DNA of 64,000 nt, taken from Ypsolopha sequella. Taxonomy: Eukaryota; Arthropoda; Insecta; Lepidoptera; Ypsolophidae. The position numbers and the translations under genes are program-made. The DNA is taken from assembly GCA_934047225.1 (NCBI GenBank), contig OW204005.1:16438396-16502395 (forward strand), written 5' to 3'. How positions within the stretch are numbered: position 1 is the first letter of the stretch; each line of letters opens with the position of its first letter. Positions 30,593-41,958 of the stretch are shown here, piece after piece. The notes under the pieces are model-generated. The model searched no databases. It was not told where the DNA came from and saw only the letters and a program-made list of their open reading frames with translations.

Positions 30593-32908
30593 TTAATAGA
30601 TCCGTGCTACCAACCCACACTCAGAGGTTTGGTTATTGAACGAAGTTTGTATATATCAATTATAGAAACTTTGTACAGTACCATAGCCTCTTAATAGATC
30701 AATGCTACCAACCCACACTCAGAGGTTTGGTTATTGAACGAAGTTTGTATATATCAATTATAGAAACTTTGTACAGTACCATAGCCTCTTAATAGATCGG
30801 TGCTACCAACCCACACTCAGAGGTTTGGTTATTGAACGAAGTTTGTATATATCAATTATAGAAACTTTGTACAGTACCATAGCCTCTTAATAGATCGGTG
30901 CTACCAACCCACACTCAGAGGTTTGGTTATTGAACGAAGTTTGTATATATCAATTATAGAAACTTTGTACAGTACCATAGCCTCTTAATAGATCGGTGCT
31001 ACCAACCCACACTCAGAGGTTTGGTTTTTGAACGAAGTTTGTATATATCAATTATAGAAACTTTGTACAGTACCATAGCCTCTTAATAGATCGGTGCTAC
31101 CAACCCATACTCAGAGGTTTGGTTATTGAACGAAGTTTGTATATATCAATTATAGAAACTTTGTACAGTACCATAGCCTCTTAATAGATCGGTGCTACCA
31201 ACCCACACTCAGAGGTTTGGTTATTGAACGAAGTTTGTATATATCAATTATAGAAACTTTGTACAGTACCATAGCCTCTTAATAGATCGGTGCTACCAAC
31301 CCACACTCAGAGGTTTGGTTATTGAACGAAGTTTGTATATATCAATTATAGAAACTTTGTACAGTACCATAGCCTCTTAATAGATCGGTGCTACCAACCC
31401 ACACTCAGAGGTTTGGTTATTGAACGAAGTTTGTATATATCAATTATAGAAACTTTGTACAGTACCATAGCCTCTTAATAGATCAATGCTACCAACCCAC
31501 ACTCAGAGGTTTGGTTATTGAACGAAGTTTGTATATATCAATTATAGAAACTTTGTACAGTACCATAGCCTCTTAATAGATCGGTGCTACCAACCCACAC
31601 TCAGAGGTTTGGTTATTGAACGAAGTTTGTATATATCAATTATAGAAACTTTGTACAGTACCATAGCCTCTTAATAGATCGGTGCTACCAACCCACACTC
31701 AGAGGTTTGGTTATTGAACGAAGTTTGTATATATCAATTATAGAAACTTTGTACAGTACCATAGCCTCTAAATAGATCGGTGCTACCAACCCACACTCAG
31801 AGGTTTGGTTTTTGAACGAAGTTTGTATATATCAATTATAGAAACTTTGTACAGTACCATAGCCTCTTAATAGATCGGTGCTACCAACCCACACTCAGAG
31901 GTTTGGTTATTGAACGAAGTTTGTATATATCAATTATAGAAACTTTGTACAGTACCATAGCCTCTTAATAGATCGGTGCTACCAACCCATACTCAGAGGT
32001 TTGGTTATTGAACGAAGTTTGTATATATCAATTATAGAAACTTTGTACAGTACCATAGCCTCTTAATAGATCGGTGCTACCAACCCATACTCAGAGGTTT
32101 GGTTATTGAACGAAGTTTGTATATATCAATTATAGAAACTTTGTACAGTACCATAGCCTCTTAATAGATCGGTGCTACCAACCCACACTCAGAGGTTTGG
32201 TTATTGAACGAAGTTTGTATATATCAATTATAGAAACTTTGTACAGTACCATAGCCTCTTAATAGATCGGTGCTACCAACCCATACTCAGAGGTTTGGTT
32301 ATTGAACGAAGTTTGTATATATCAATTATAGAAACTTTGTACAGTACCATAGCCTCTTAATAGATCGGTGCTACCAACCCACACTCAGAGGTTTGGTTAT
32401 TGAACGAAGTTTGTATATATCAATTATAGAAACTTTGTACAGTACCATAGCCTCTTAATAGATCGGTGCTACCAACCCATACTCAGAGGTTTGGTTATTG
32501 AACGAAGTTTGTATTATATCAATTATAGAAACTTTGTACAGTACCATAGCCTCTTAATAGATCGGTGCTACCAACCCACACTCAGAGGTTTGGTTATTGA
32601 ACGAAGTTTGTATATATCAATTATAGAAACTTTGTACAGTACCATAGCCTCTTAATAGATCGGTGCTACCAACCCATACTCAGAGGTTTGGTTATTGAAC
32701 GAAGTTTGTATATATCAATTATAGAAACTTTGTACAGTACCATAGCCTCTTAATAGATCGGTGCTACCAACCCACACTCAGAGGTTTGGTTATTGAACGA
32801 AGTTTGTATATATCAATTATAGAAACTTTGTACAGTACCATAGCCTCTTAATAGATCAGTGCTACCAACCCACACTCAGAGGTTTGGTTATTGAACGAAG
32901 TTTGTATA
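30593..32908 (+). repeat. 98-bp satellite array, 24 units
   Basis: The word CTACCAACCCACACTCAGAG recurs every 98 bp from 30607; unit starts (ATC of TAGATC) at 30600, 30698, 30796 and so on. One unit near 32513 has a 1-bp insertion. Variants: CCCATAC for CCCACAC in units 6, 15, 16, 18, 20, 22; CAATG for CGGTG in units 2 and 10; GGTTTTTGAA for GGTTATTGAA in units 5 and 13. Variation between units is otherwise very low. 98 is not a multiple of 3 and no frame stays open. The last unit is interrupted by MITE D and resumes at 33171-33205. Confidence 0.96.
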
Positions 32909-33170
32909 CAAGGTGACTTTTTGATCATCGTCCAAATTCTTACTGGAGGCTTGATAAGTGGTCAGTATCTCGGATCAATAAAAATTTTTGTGAAATTCGT
33001 AAAATGAAATTTCGACTTCCCATAGTAATTCACTTTCAGTCCCAAGTGAATGACTATGGGGAGTCGACATTTCATTTTACGAATTTTACAAAAATTGTTA
33101 TTGATCCATGATACTGATCACTTATCAAGCCGCCAGTATGAATTTGGACGATGATCAAAAAGTCACCTTG
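32909..33170. mobile_element. Palindromic MITE family D, copy inserted in the satellite
   Basis: CAAGGTGACTTTTTGATCAT to ATGATCAAAAAGTCACCTTG, 262 bp, flanked by TA. The uninterrupted satellite reads TTTGTATATATCAATTATAG; here TTTGTATA is on the left and TATATCAATT on the right, so the target duplication is exactly TA. Confidence 0.95.
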
Positions 33171-33205
33171 TATATCAATTATAGAAACTTTGTACATTAC
33201 CTACT

Positions 33206-34306
33206 TCCACTATCGCAAAATCACTCCCACGTGAATAAAATAAATGGGGAAGAGCTTTCATCAAAGCGTTGATCTATAAAGCCTTTTGGCATTCAGTCTA
33301 ATAGAGTTCTTGTTTTACTATTTTATTTGCAGACTCCGAACCGCTTGAGTCCACCGCACCTCAACAGTTCGTTCACCCAGAATAATTTGATGTCTATTGA
33401 ATATAATGTTAGGTAACTGGCGATTTTCGACCGGACAATACATGGTTATGATTCCATTAATTTTAATTTGAAACTCCGTCGTGAAGTGGAATTGAAAAAA
33501 CTTTCACATGTATCAGTCTTCCGCTAAGTTGAAATCTGTCCTGCTTGTCTATTGCTCAGTGGAAGAGGGCCGCTCGGAAAACATTCGAGGTGTTATATAG
33601 GTATTATTTTGGAATTTAATTAATATGACGGCCACTTTATATCACATTTTAGGGTTTTAGGAGGCGTGACAAAAATCAACGAAATTAAAAGGAAACCTTT
33701 ACGGCTAAGTAGGTTTTACAAGTTAACGAGTACATATCGCGCCAAACTTTTAGTCCCCTCTAAACACGGAGCGATTCGCATCAGCAGGAACAAAATGTCG
33801 TTCTTGGGAAGAGCAACTTCCGAGCGTACTAGAAGTTTGGCGCGATCTGTATTAGTCGACGAACTTATAAAATGTACTTGGAGAAGAAGTCCGCATATTG
33901 TGCAGGGTAACTACGGAACCCTACACTGCGCGTGGCCCGACACGCACTTGGCCGGTTTTATTTAGGTTTATTTTGATATAAGTTTTATTGTCCATAACCT
34001 AATGAAACTCAAATTATATTTAGACACTATTGTCTATTCGTTCGGTGGTTTCGGAGATGTGCGTGTACAAACAAACAAACAGACAGGCATATTATAAACT
34101 AAATGAATATTTGGATGATGGTGAAGCATGGTGTTACCAGAGAATATAAAGTATTGTTACGGTGATAGGTTATAATTTAATTAAATAGTATAATTTCTTA
34201 ACTTATGATTCCTCTAAGGTGTAAACATTAATTGATTACAGACTGTAAAAGGAAAAGGACTATATGAGACAGGTAGACAAAGATATATATGTTTTTCTTT
34301 TTTTCA
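33206..34306. other. Unassigned, with one LINE/SINE-like scrap
   Basis: GTAACTACGGAACCCTACAC, then GCGTGGCCCGACACGCACTT and GGCCGGTTTT (33908-33960) is a reverse fragment of the AACCGGCCAAGTGCG-type repeat family. A 99-residue plus frame at 33666-33965 ends inside it and shows no known domain. The rest is unrecognised. Confidence 0.45.
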
Positions 34307-34310
34307 TTAA

Positions 34311-37300
34311 GGGGAACGAAAATACAAACAGAAATAAAATGTCAGCTTTCGGATGATTTTGTTGCAATAATTAGGTTACGTATAGCCATAAAAAAAAAAC
34401 ATGTTTTTGGTTGAACTTTAAGGTATTCATTTTCCACAAACCACGTTAATCGATTCATATTTGTACTGTCAATGAATTTTTTTGTAACCCTCTATTGCAC
34501 ACTTCTTATCGATTTTGTTTCAGGTATCGCTTTCGCAATTTTGTTGGTTTTTTTTTAATAAAATTAGTGTGAATGATATCTATTCATTTTCCAAATACCA
34601 CGTTATTCGAGTCAAAAAAAGCACCCCCTTTTTCCAAAAATGCGTAAATCCACTGATGCAGTCAGCGGCAGCAAGATATTGTCAGTCTACGCCTAGCGTT
34701 GGCGCCCGTAAGACGTGGAACCTGTGCCCTTTTTTGCAAGCTATAAATATCTCCCAAAACTACTTCAAAACACATTGAAATTAATTTTATAAAGTAATAT
34801 TTCGAGGAGCATCATATTCCTGCCGTTAAAAACTCAACAAAATATGCGTATGAGTGATTTAGCTACATCGTGCCATAGTCATAACAACAAAACTGAATGA
34901 ATTTGGAATGAATTCATACTTTTATGCGGGAAAATAACATATGTTACTCTAAAAGAATAATTTTGTGATCGTTATTGAAACCCAAATTAATTTACTTATA
35001 CTTACTGAGATCTGTAACAAAGGTCAATGAGCTTTTCGTGAAATTACCGTCTAGTATTGGCTCACCATTTCAGGTCCAATAAGTGAAGTTTTTTGCAAAT
35101 TATATAGGTACACTTACTTGGGATAAATCGCCAAGCATTTAAAATATAGAAATTTATTTTGAAATATTTACAGTGCATGGCAAAATTATTAGATCGTAAA
35201 TAATCCTGTCGGTACATGTTCAGGTTCTGTTACGCAAAATGAAAACAATGAAACTCTTTTAGGATTAATTTGTTATCCCTATGTTTGTCTGTCTGTCCGT
35301 TTGTCTAGACAATTTTTTCTGGGTAAAATTAATAAATACCAATATAAACGGCCCTCTATAGAGCTGTAAAAACATACTTTTGACGTTTTTATTTATATTA
35401 TGTTTTAGGTTTTTACGTTTTTCATACAAATTTTCTCACTATGAAAATGTAGGGATGAACACTTGAGATAATATTTTGCATTTAAAAGTCAACACAGAAA
35501 GGAATTGTTGAACAAATAATGTAAAAAATATGAAAACCATGTTGTTCTATTCTAAAGGGATTAATTATCTACTGTTCAATGTGGCGATAGCTTTGTTTAT
35601 TTTTTCCCTTGAATTATTTTTTACTAAGGTAACAAATAGTTTAATACAAGGTTTTCCTTAAAAGGTCCCTTTACCCCTGTATTTTTCTTAAAATTCATAC
35701 AATAGGTATAAACCGAAAGTGAAGTCTACAGCTTATTTTCTTCATATCTTTTTTCATGAGTATATTCTAGTGACATCTAACTACGTCTCTATACAGCCCA
35801 AAAAGCAAAATTTGATAAAACACCATCATAATAGCTGTCAGGATATCGTCAATATTGCCTCGTTTTTACACAGAGTTTAACAAGTTTGTATATTTTTATC
35901 TATACTGGAAATAAAAAAGAGATAAATACGGGCGTCGTTCATGTTAAGATGACTAAGTTTACACACTTTGCTAAGTATAAACAATTACCGTTTCATGGAA
36001 AACTGTTTTGACCTGAAACCATTTCACAAATTCAATTAACTTATTTTGAATATCTTGTCATCTTGCACTTCTTGATACTATTTTAATAAGTAAAAATACA
36101 ACTTTTAGTTAAGAAAACTTATAGTTAAAAGTCTGCTGTATGCATTAACATATTTTTAATTATATTACAATAGTAATAAAATAATTGGCTTATCCGTCGT
36201 CGTGATACCAGCCGTAAATTTCTTAAATAATCTGATATCACGCTATGGAAAACCCAATTATTTTGAAGATACCATAATATCATTAAAATATGTTTATGCA
36301 TTTAGCAAACTTTTAACAATAAATTGTCTTAGCTAAAAGTTGTACTTTACCGTTATAATTATTTCTTAATATTTTGTTACAAATTCGGAGAAATAGCCCT
36401 TAAGGAAAACCTTGTATGAAAATATTTGTTATCTTTGTAACAAAGAAAAAAAAAATAATAAACAAAGTTATCGCCACATTGAACAAACAGTAAATTATTA
36501 ATCCCTTTATAAAAGAAAGATATGGTTTTATATTTTTTACATTATTTGTTCTACAGTTCCTTTCTGTGCTTTCTTTCAAATGCAAAATATTATGTGAAGT
36601 GTTGATCTCTATATTTTCATAAGGAGAAAATTTGTATGAAAAAGTTAAACAAAAGGCAATAAAAACGTTATAATATGTATATTTTACAAGGCTGTAAATA
36701 TTAGCATTTATTGATTTTACCCAGAAAAATTGCCTAGACAAACGGACAAACAGACAAACATAGGGACAACAAATTAATCCTAAAAGAGTTTTGTTTTTTA
36801 ATTTTTCGTAAAGGGACCTGAACATTTCAAACTATGATACAAATAAATTTCTATATTTTAAACACTTGGCGATTTATCCCAAGGGTAAACAGGTGTCCCA
36901 AAAGTCAACGCTTTCCCTTGGAAGGCTGGTAGGCCAGCTCATGACTGACCAGGATATCAAATTATGACCTCAGCAAAAAGTAGATAGTCTTCGAGTTGAT
37001 GGTACTTTATAAATTCGAATAGATTTTTGAGAGTCAAAGCTAACCAGTTCTAAATTCTAAGAATAAAATTTTTGTTGCGCAACTCTGAATAGTCATGCTA
37101 TTGATAAAGTCAAAAATAAACCTTGAAATGCTGTTACATCAGGAAGAAAAATAAAAACCCAATTTATGAGCAATTTTTTGTAATTAGGTTAGTTCGATAC
37201 CACACCCTGAAAAAAAATGTCCTATGTTAGTTTTGCAAATTGTCTTAAATAACGGCTCATCAAATATTGTTTTTCAAATGATCTGGCAATTTCTGTGTAT

Positions 37301-38064
37301 TACTTTTGAAAAAAAAGTTATTGCTATTTTACTACCAAAGGAGCTGCGTATTTTTTAAAATAATTAGAATTTAGAATGAAAGAGTGGCGGGCAGTAAAAC
37401 TATTTGACGTGCATTAGAAATGCCATTTAACACGCGTTAGAGTGAGATAAATAGTGACGCTATTTAAAATGAGTTGGAATGAGATAGTAACGCAGTTAAA
37501 CGTGGTTGAATGAGAGAGGCATAATTGATATAGGCTACAGTGAGATAGATAGTGACGTGGTGCATTCCTTCTGAGAATATTTGTTAGTTTCCAGTTTTTG
37601 TAATAACAACTTTAGTAAAAATTATTTGTAAGGAAATTTTTGGTCCAATTTATTTTCCCGCAAGTGTAAAACCAGCTCAACGGGCGAAAAATATTTAAAG
37701 AATGGGTAATGGTGACAATTAACCGTCACAATATTATTATGTGTCTCTAAAGGAGTGTCTGAAATGTTCCGAGGGTCAACTGATAAATCAAACACTCAAA
37801 AAACCACTTTTAGCCGACCATAATAAATTTACGTCCCGACGTGATAGCAAGTAGGATCAATGCCGTGTGACGATGATCGAAATACACTAATAAATTAGAT
37901 AAAATAAAATACGTATTACTTTTGACCCTGCCTCGTCCACTCTATTCGTATTTTTGCTATGGTGACGCGAGCTTAGAGACCGGGACGAATTTCCCCCCGC
38001 GCGCTATCGTAAAATAGAATAAGCCACGCCCGGAACTGGTTTTTGTTTTGGCTATGTCATACTC
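34311..38064. mobile_element. Giant foldback TTAA element (family H), copy 1, 3754 bp
   Basis: TTAA at 34307-34310 and 38065-38068. It matches 51419-55190 from end to end with few changes, while the outside flanks differ completely. It starts GGGGAACGAAAATACAAAC and ends GGCTATGTCATACTC, which are not inverted repeats of each other. The core holds two nested inverted repeats: outer arms at about 35118-35650 and 36390-36890, inner arms at about 36085-36195 and 36240-36360, with a small CGTGATA/TATCACG stem in the centre. An 87-residue frame (34515-34778) is kept in both copies. A 141-residue minus frame (36400-36825) is broken in copy 2, so it is unlikely to be a gene. Confidence 0.9.
35118..36890. 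repeat. Nested inverted-repeat core of family H, copy 1
   Basis: TTGGGATAAATCGCCAAG (35118) is mirrored by CTTGGCGATTTATCCCAA (36864-36881). GTTTGTCTGTCTGTCCGTTT is mirrored by AAACGGACAAACAGACAAAC. The arms are diverged (indels, substitutions), so the palindrome is old, yet both copies of the element keep it. A transcript would fold into a long hairpin. Confidence 0.88.
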
Positions 38065-38068
38065 TTAA

Positions 38069-38327
38069 CCTGAATTACTGCTGTCTTGTATTTTCTTATC
38101 CCTTAGTTAAAGTAGATATAAGTCATATATTGTATAGTATAAGTTTTATGTTGAAAAAAAAGACATGATCTTGCAGTTTCTTGTCCTTCTTCTTAGCAAG
38201 ACTAATCGAATGGGCGGAGGTAGGCATGTATATATGTAACCTATTAGTATGTAGTATGGGATTTGGTCGGCCGCCTGGATTCGTGCTGGGGGCTCGGTTG
38301 GTGATCATTGAACCTTGTTCCTGCGGG
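38069..38327. other. Unassigned
   Basis: Contains GGGATTTGGTCGGCCGCC and GGTGATCATTGAACC, GC-richer than surroundings. No gene recognised. Confidence 0.35.
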
Positions 38328-38998
38328 CCTATTATGTATCTCTAGTTGCCTTCTGGACTGGGTGTCTATCATCAAAAACATAGATGGGTCGTTCTCTTTT
38401 TTTACCGACAATTTGGAAGCAAATTTTGTGACTTTCAAAAATAAAAAAAATGTTTTAAATGTTATATGTTTTGATATAATATGGTTGACAAGTTATTATA
38501 TTTTGCACTGAAATACTCAGCAGCGAAGATTTACTGCGTTTTATGGTAAAATTGCTTAAATGGATAGGTATGTGGTGGAAAATGTACACCTCTGTCACGA
38601 TTAAGCTTTAATTTTTTTAAGCATCATGCACAATCATAAACATTTTTGAATTTCTCTTATGAAAAATAGACATTGAAGATATTTTATGAATCAATTAAGG
38701 ACCTCTTTATAACCTCAATAACAATTAATAATGACATATTGAAAACCCCTCTGTCACGTTTCATTCAGATATGAGAAGAATTTTTAATATAAATTATAGT
38801 TCGGAACTACTTAGCATTTTGTGTTGAAATATATATATAAGCCAGATAAATACAAATCGATTACCAACACATTTAAACATTATACTACGATTAGTTATTG
38901 GAACAGATTACTAAATCTGTTGCCCGCCCGGGAGACATAGTTGTGACGGAGGATTAGGATATGTGACAGAAGGGTTTACCCTTGATAACAATGTGTTT

Positions 38999-40603
38999 AT
39001 TATAATAATAATAATAATAAATATAGTTTATTGGATAACAAATCGTTTTAACAATATATGAGGTTGATTTCTCCTTTTGAGTGTAAATACAATCGTGCCA
39101 GGAGAAAATCACTCTCGCGTAGCAATTTCAGTATTAATACATTTTGTTAAATCTTTTTACTTAAGTGATACTTTTACAGCTATATTTAAGAAGTGACAAT
39201 CATAGTTTAATTCAGTGTGTAGTGATGTGTGAGAGGGTAAGGGTGTGAGAGGGTGTGTGTGAGGGTGTGTGTGTGTGTGTGAGAGGGAGGGTGTGTGTGT
39301 TTGTGTGGCGCGTTGTGTTTATGTAGTACATAATAATTTATTATATCTTATTATAATACTTTATTTCTCAATATGAATAATAGTTTTTTCTGTTTCCTCA
39401 TAGCTTAATTTTTTAACCCATTCTGTCAGCAGCCGCTTACATGTAAAGCTTGTTTCAGTATAAATATTTAGAATTTTATTAGCAAGGTTATATAAATGAG
39501 ATGATTGGTGTAAATATTGGTGCTGAGCAAAATAGGTTTTACATTTACTTTTTTTAGCTACAGTGTCTTTACGTCTCTTTGCCAGCACAGTGGAATCAAA
39601 TGGTAGAGATTTGTGTTTTTCTAAAATGGTGTGTAAAATGTACAGCTGTCGTACAGTTGGTAAGTCAGTTATTGAGTAAAGAGTGTGAGTAGGGAATCTC
39701 AGTTTTTTAAAGCACATAACTTTTAAAAGTATTCTTTGAGCGCGTTCTGCGTCCAGAAATTTTACCTTGGATGCACCTCCCCATACTGGAATACAATAGG
39801 TTATGATTGATTGTGCCAAAGCAATATATATTTTTTTTTTTATGAGATTTTCATTAGCAGAGTACCTCAATATTTTAAAAATCCAAATCAGTTTCCTTGT
39901 CCTTGATGCGATTAAATCAATTTGGGAGTACCAGGAGAGCCTATCGTCAATCATAATTCCTAGGTATCTGTAAGTGGCTACCCTACTTATCACGGAACAA
40001 TTACAGTTAATGCTACTCGGATTTTCACAGTTGTGTACTTTAAGATTGTAATCATCTGGTGGTTGAGATCTACTGTTTATAGAAAAACACATGAAGTTAG
40101 TTTTAGAAGAATTTAGTGTAAGTAAGTTATGTCTAAGCCAAAGAGCAACAATAGAGAGTGCAGATTCTGCGTCTTTTTTGATAGAAACCCAAGAGCTGCC
40201 CGTGATCACAATGGCAGTGTCATCAGCGTAGGAGAAAACCCTTGTATTATGGAGTTCTATATTACTAAGCTCATTTATATAAATTAAGAATAAGGTTGGT
40301 CCAAGGACCGAACCCTGAGGCACGCCATGGGTCAGGCTTGCATCATCACTCACAAGTCGTCCCAACTTAACTCGCTGCCTCCGCCCACTGAGGTAATCCT
40401 TAATTAAGTCGAGAGCATTGTCTCTCACTCCAATGCTTTCCAATTTTTTGACGAGGGTGGAGACAGAGACGGTGTCAAATGCCTTTTTCAAGTCTAGAAA
40501 TACCGTTAAGCAGTTACCCCCATTGTCCAATTGATCAGTAATCAAAGAGGTTAGAGCCATTACTGCATCTTGTGTTGATTTACCTGTTCGAAAGCCGTAT
40601 TAT
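38999..40603 (-). mobile_element. 5'-truncated LINE inserted in the 4-bp-TSD element
   Basis: The 3' end is at the low coordinate, with an (ATT)n tail (38999-39020, seen as ATAATAATAATAATAAT on the plus strand). A 3'-UTR with (GT)n and GAGAGGG-type runs covers 39210-39312. The coding part ends at 39361. The homology to RT begins abruptly at 40602, where an in-frame TAA lies just outside, marking the 5' truncation. Confidence 0.88.
39361..40602 (-). CDS. LINE reverse transcriptase, C-terminal part (partial)
   Basis: The open frame starts in the middle of the RT domain: YGFRTGKSTQDAV (40602-40564) precedes the first Met at 40560. Then come motif A (VFLDLKKAFDTV, residues ~20-31 from that Met), motif B (GVPQGSVLGPTLFLIYINEL, ~79-98), the catalytic FSYADDTAIV (~109-118), and motif E-like YRYLGIMIDDRLSW (~197-210). 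A Cys/His-poor C-terminal region runs to residue 399. The order and motifs fit the Jockey/CR1 group. The endonuclease and the start of the palm are absent, so it cannot retrotranspose alone. The remaining 414 codons have no stop or frameshift, suggesting a fairly young insertion. The Met is not a true start. Confidence 0.9.
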
Positions 40604-40689
40604 ACAATTTATAAATCTTGAAACTTAGAAAAAACAGTTCTTTATAATTCTTAGGTAACTAATATACTTAGTGACATGTCATACTTAAA

Positions 40690-41958
40690 TTAATAATACT
40701 TTTGTAAATAATAACATTGATAATAAATCAGTCTGAAAATCATAAACTTACTACGATTTTTGTACTTTTCAAACACTTCTAACGGCTTTGCAAATTCGTA
40801 CAATATACGCCTTCCTTTTTTGAAAACATTTGATTTGGGGACGATTTTCAGCAAATTTTCGTATGCCACATAGGAAACATCTATTTCAACTAATGTGAAC
40901 AGTTTTCCGCTTTTATTTATTGCTCTTAAAAACATCACTTTTATATCGCCTTCTTCATCAACATTACTCATTGCAACGCCGACGTATATGTATTCAACAT
41001 TTCTTTTGCTTGTTACTCTAACTAAAACATGGACATCTTTCTTTATTTTTGTTGGATGAATATCATCTACAATTAAGTCATATTCATGTGATGTCCCAGG
41101 CACAGCTTCATCAGGCTTTGAAAGATTTTTATAATTCAATCCGATTAATAAATCATTATTTTCTTTGAGCACTGCGTTAGGCTCTTTGAGATCATTCTGT
41201 TTTAGGCTCACAAATGGCTCGTTATCTTCTTCTGACCTAGAACTCGGGGAATACACGATATCATAAACGCTTTCTCGAAGAGCAATTACAATGTTTATTA
41301 TATCACGCAACTGGTCCTCAATATCATCGTGACTGCTGTTGTTATTTTTGAGACCCCTTTTAGGTGTTTCTGATACAGGGCGATAAGTTTTAGTTCTATG
41401 ACAAGAATATTATTTTTTGCAGAAACAACTTAACACCCGATGCTTTAATGACCCCGGACTCTCAGTAAAAACTTGATGGACTTGCATTGTGCCCTGCAAC
41501 GAAACAACATTCTTTGGAATGATTGCGGCAACCCTTGCGATGTCATCATCAGTCACGTAAAAGAGCTTTATCTTAGTGGAGTCTTTAAGAGCCAGTAAAA
41601 ACTGAGCTGCATCAGCAATGTCATGTCCAGTTACAACTTTATTGTCTGTTTGCTGTTTTAAGAGTCCCCCTACTCCATCTGCTGCGCCTTTTCCGTGTCC
41701 TCCTTCAAAGAAGTTCCAGGTTATATTCTCAAATCCGTAATTCTCAAAAAATCTTGTTTATATGAGGTAAAAGTAATTTTTTGTTTGTTTGGGTAGCTGG
41801 CCCATCAAAGAACACGTGAACAGTCTTGACGCGTGGTAGGTCTTTCTGAACGAGATCTAGGATAGGGTGCAAATGTGCCCAAATTGCAGCAGATTGCGTG
41901 ATTTGTTTTTTCGCTTTTCGCGATAGCGACGCTGTCTCTCAGCAGCTGTTAATGCCAT
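40690..41958 (-). pseudogene. Transposase-like gene of the 4-bp-TSD element (broken)
   Basis: From ATG at 41958 the frame reads MALTAAERQRRYREKRKN, a basic N-terminus. A different frame then gives QSAAIWAHLHPILDLVQKDL, PRVKTVHVFFDGPATQTNKK. The junction suggests an internal deletion. A T-run near 41747-41752 shifts the frame, after which follow ENYGFENITWNFFEGGHGKG, AADGVGGLLKQQ, VTGHDIADAAQFLLALKD, TKIKLFYVTDDDIARVAAII and HRVLSCFCKK. An in-frame TAA (41410-41412) interrupts. Reading continues in the same frame (YSCHRTKTYRPVSETPKRGL) into an open 206-codon segment (41310-40690). Its last part may run past a splice donor (TAGTAAGT, near 40757). The 'FFDGPA.Q..NK...FFE.GHGKGA.DGVGG..K' core resembles a family of invertebrate proteins I associate with transposons; an Asp of a DDE-type site in FFDGP is a guess. 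Nothing in it is a known host enzyme. Confidence 0.6.

Noticed and set aside
30593..32908. CRISPR-like array
   Set aside because: The 98-bp repeats are directly joined with no unique spacers, and the context is eukaryotic; this is a satellite.
34515..34778. 87-residue frame conserved in both family H copies
   Set aside because: Conservation is explained by the copies' overall near identity. No domain, no codon pattern, low-complexity start.
36400..36825. 141-residue minus-strand open frame with hydrophobic stretches in family H copy 1
   Set aside because: It lies in the arm of an inverted repeat and is broken in the otherwise near-identical copy 2, so it is not under coding constraint.
34311..38064. 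LTR retrotransposon explanation for the duplicated 3.75-kb element
   Set aside because: No direct terminal repeats, no primer-binding site, no gag/pol, and TTAA borders; the internal repeats are inverted.
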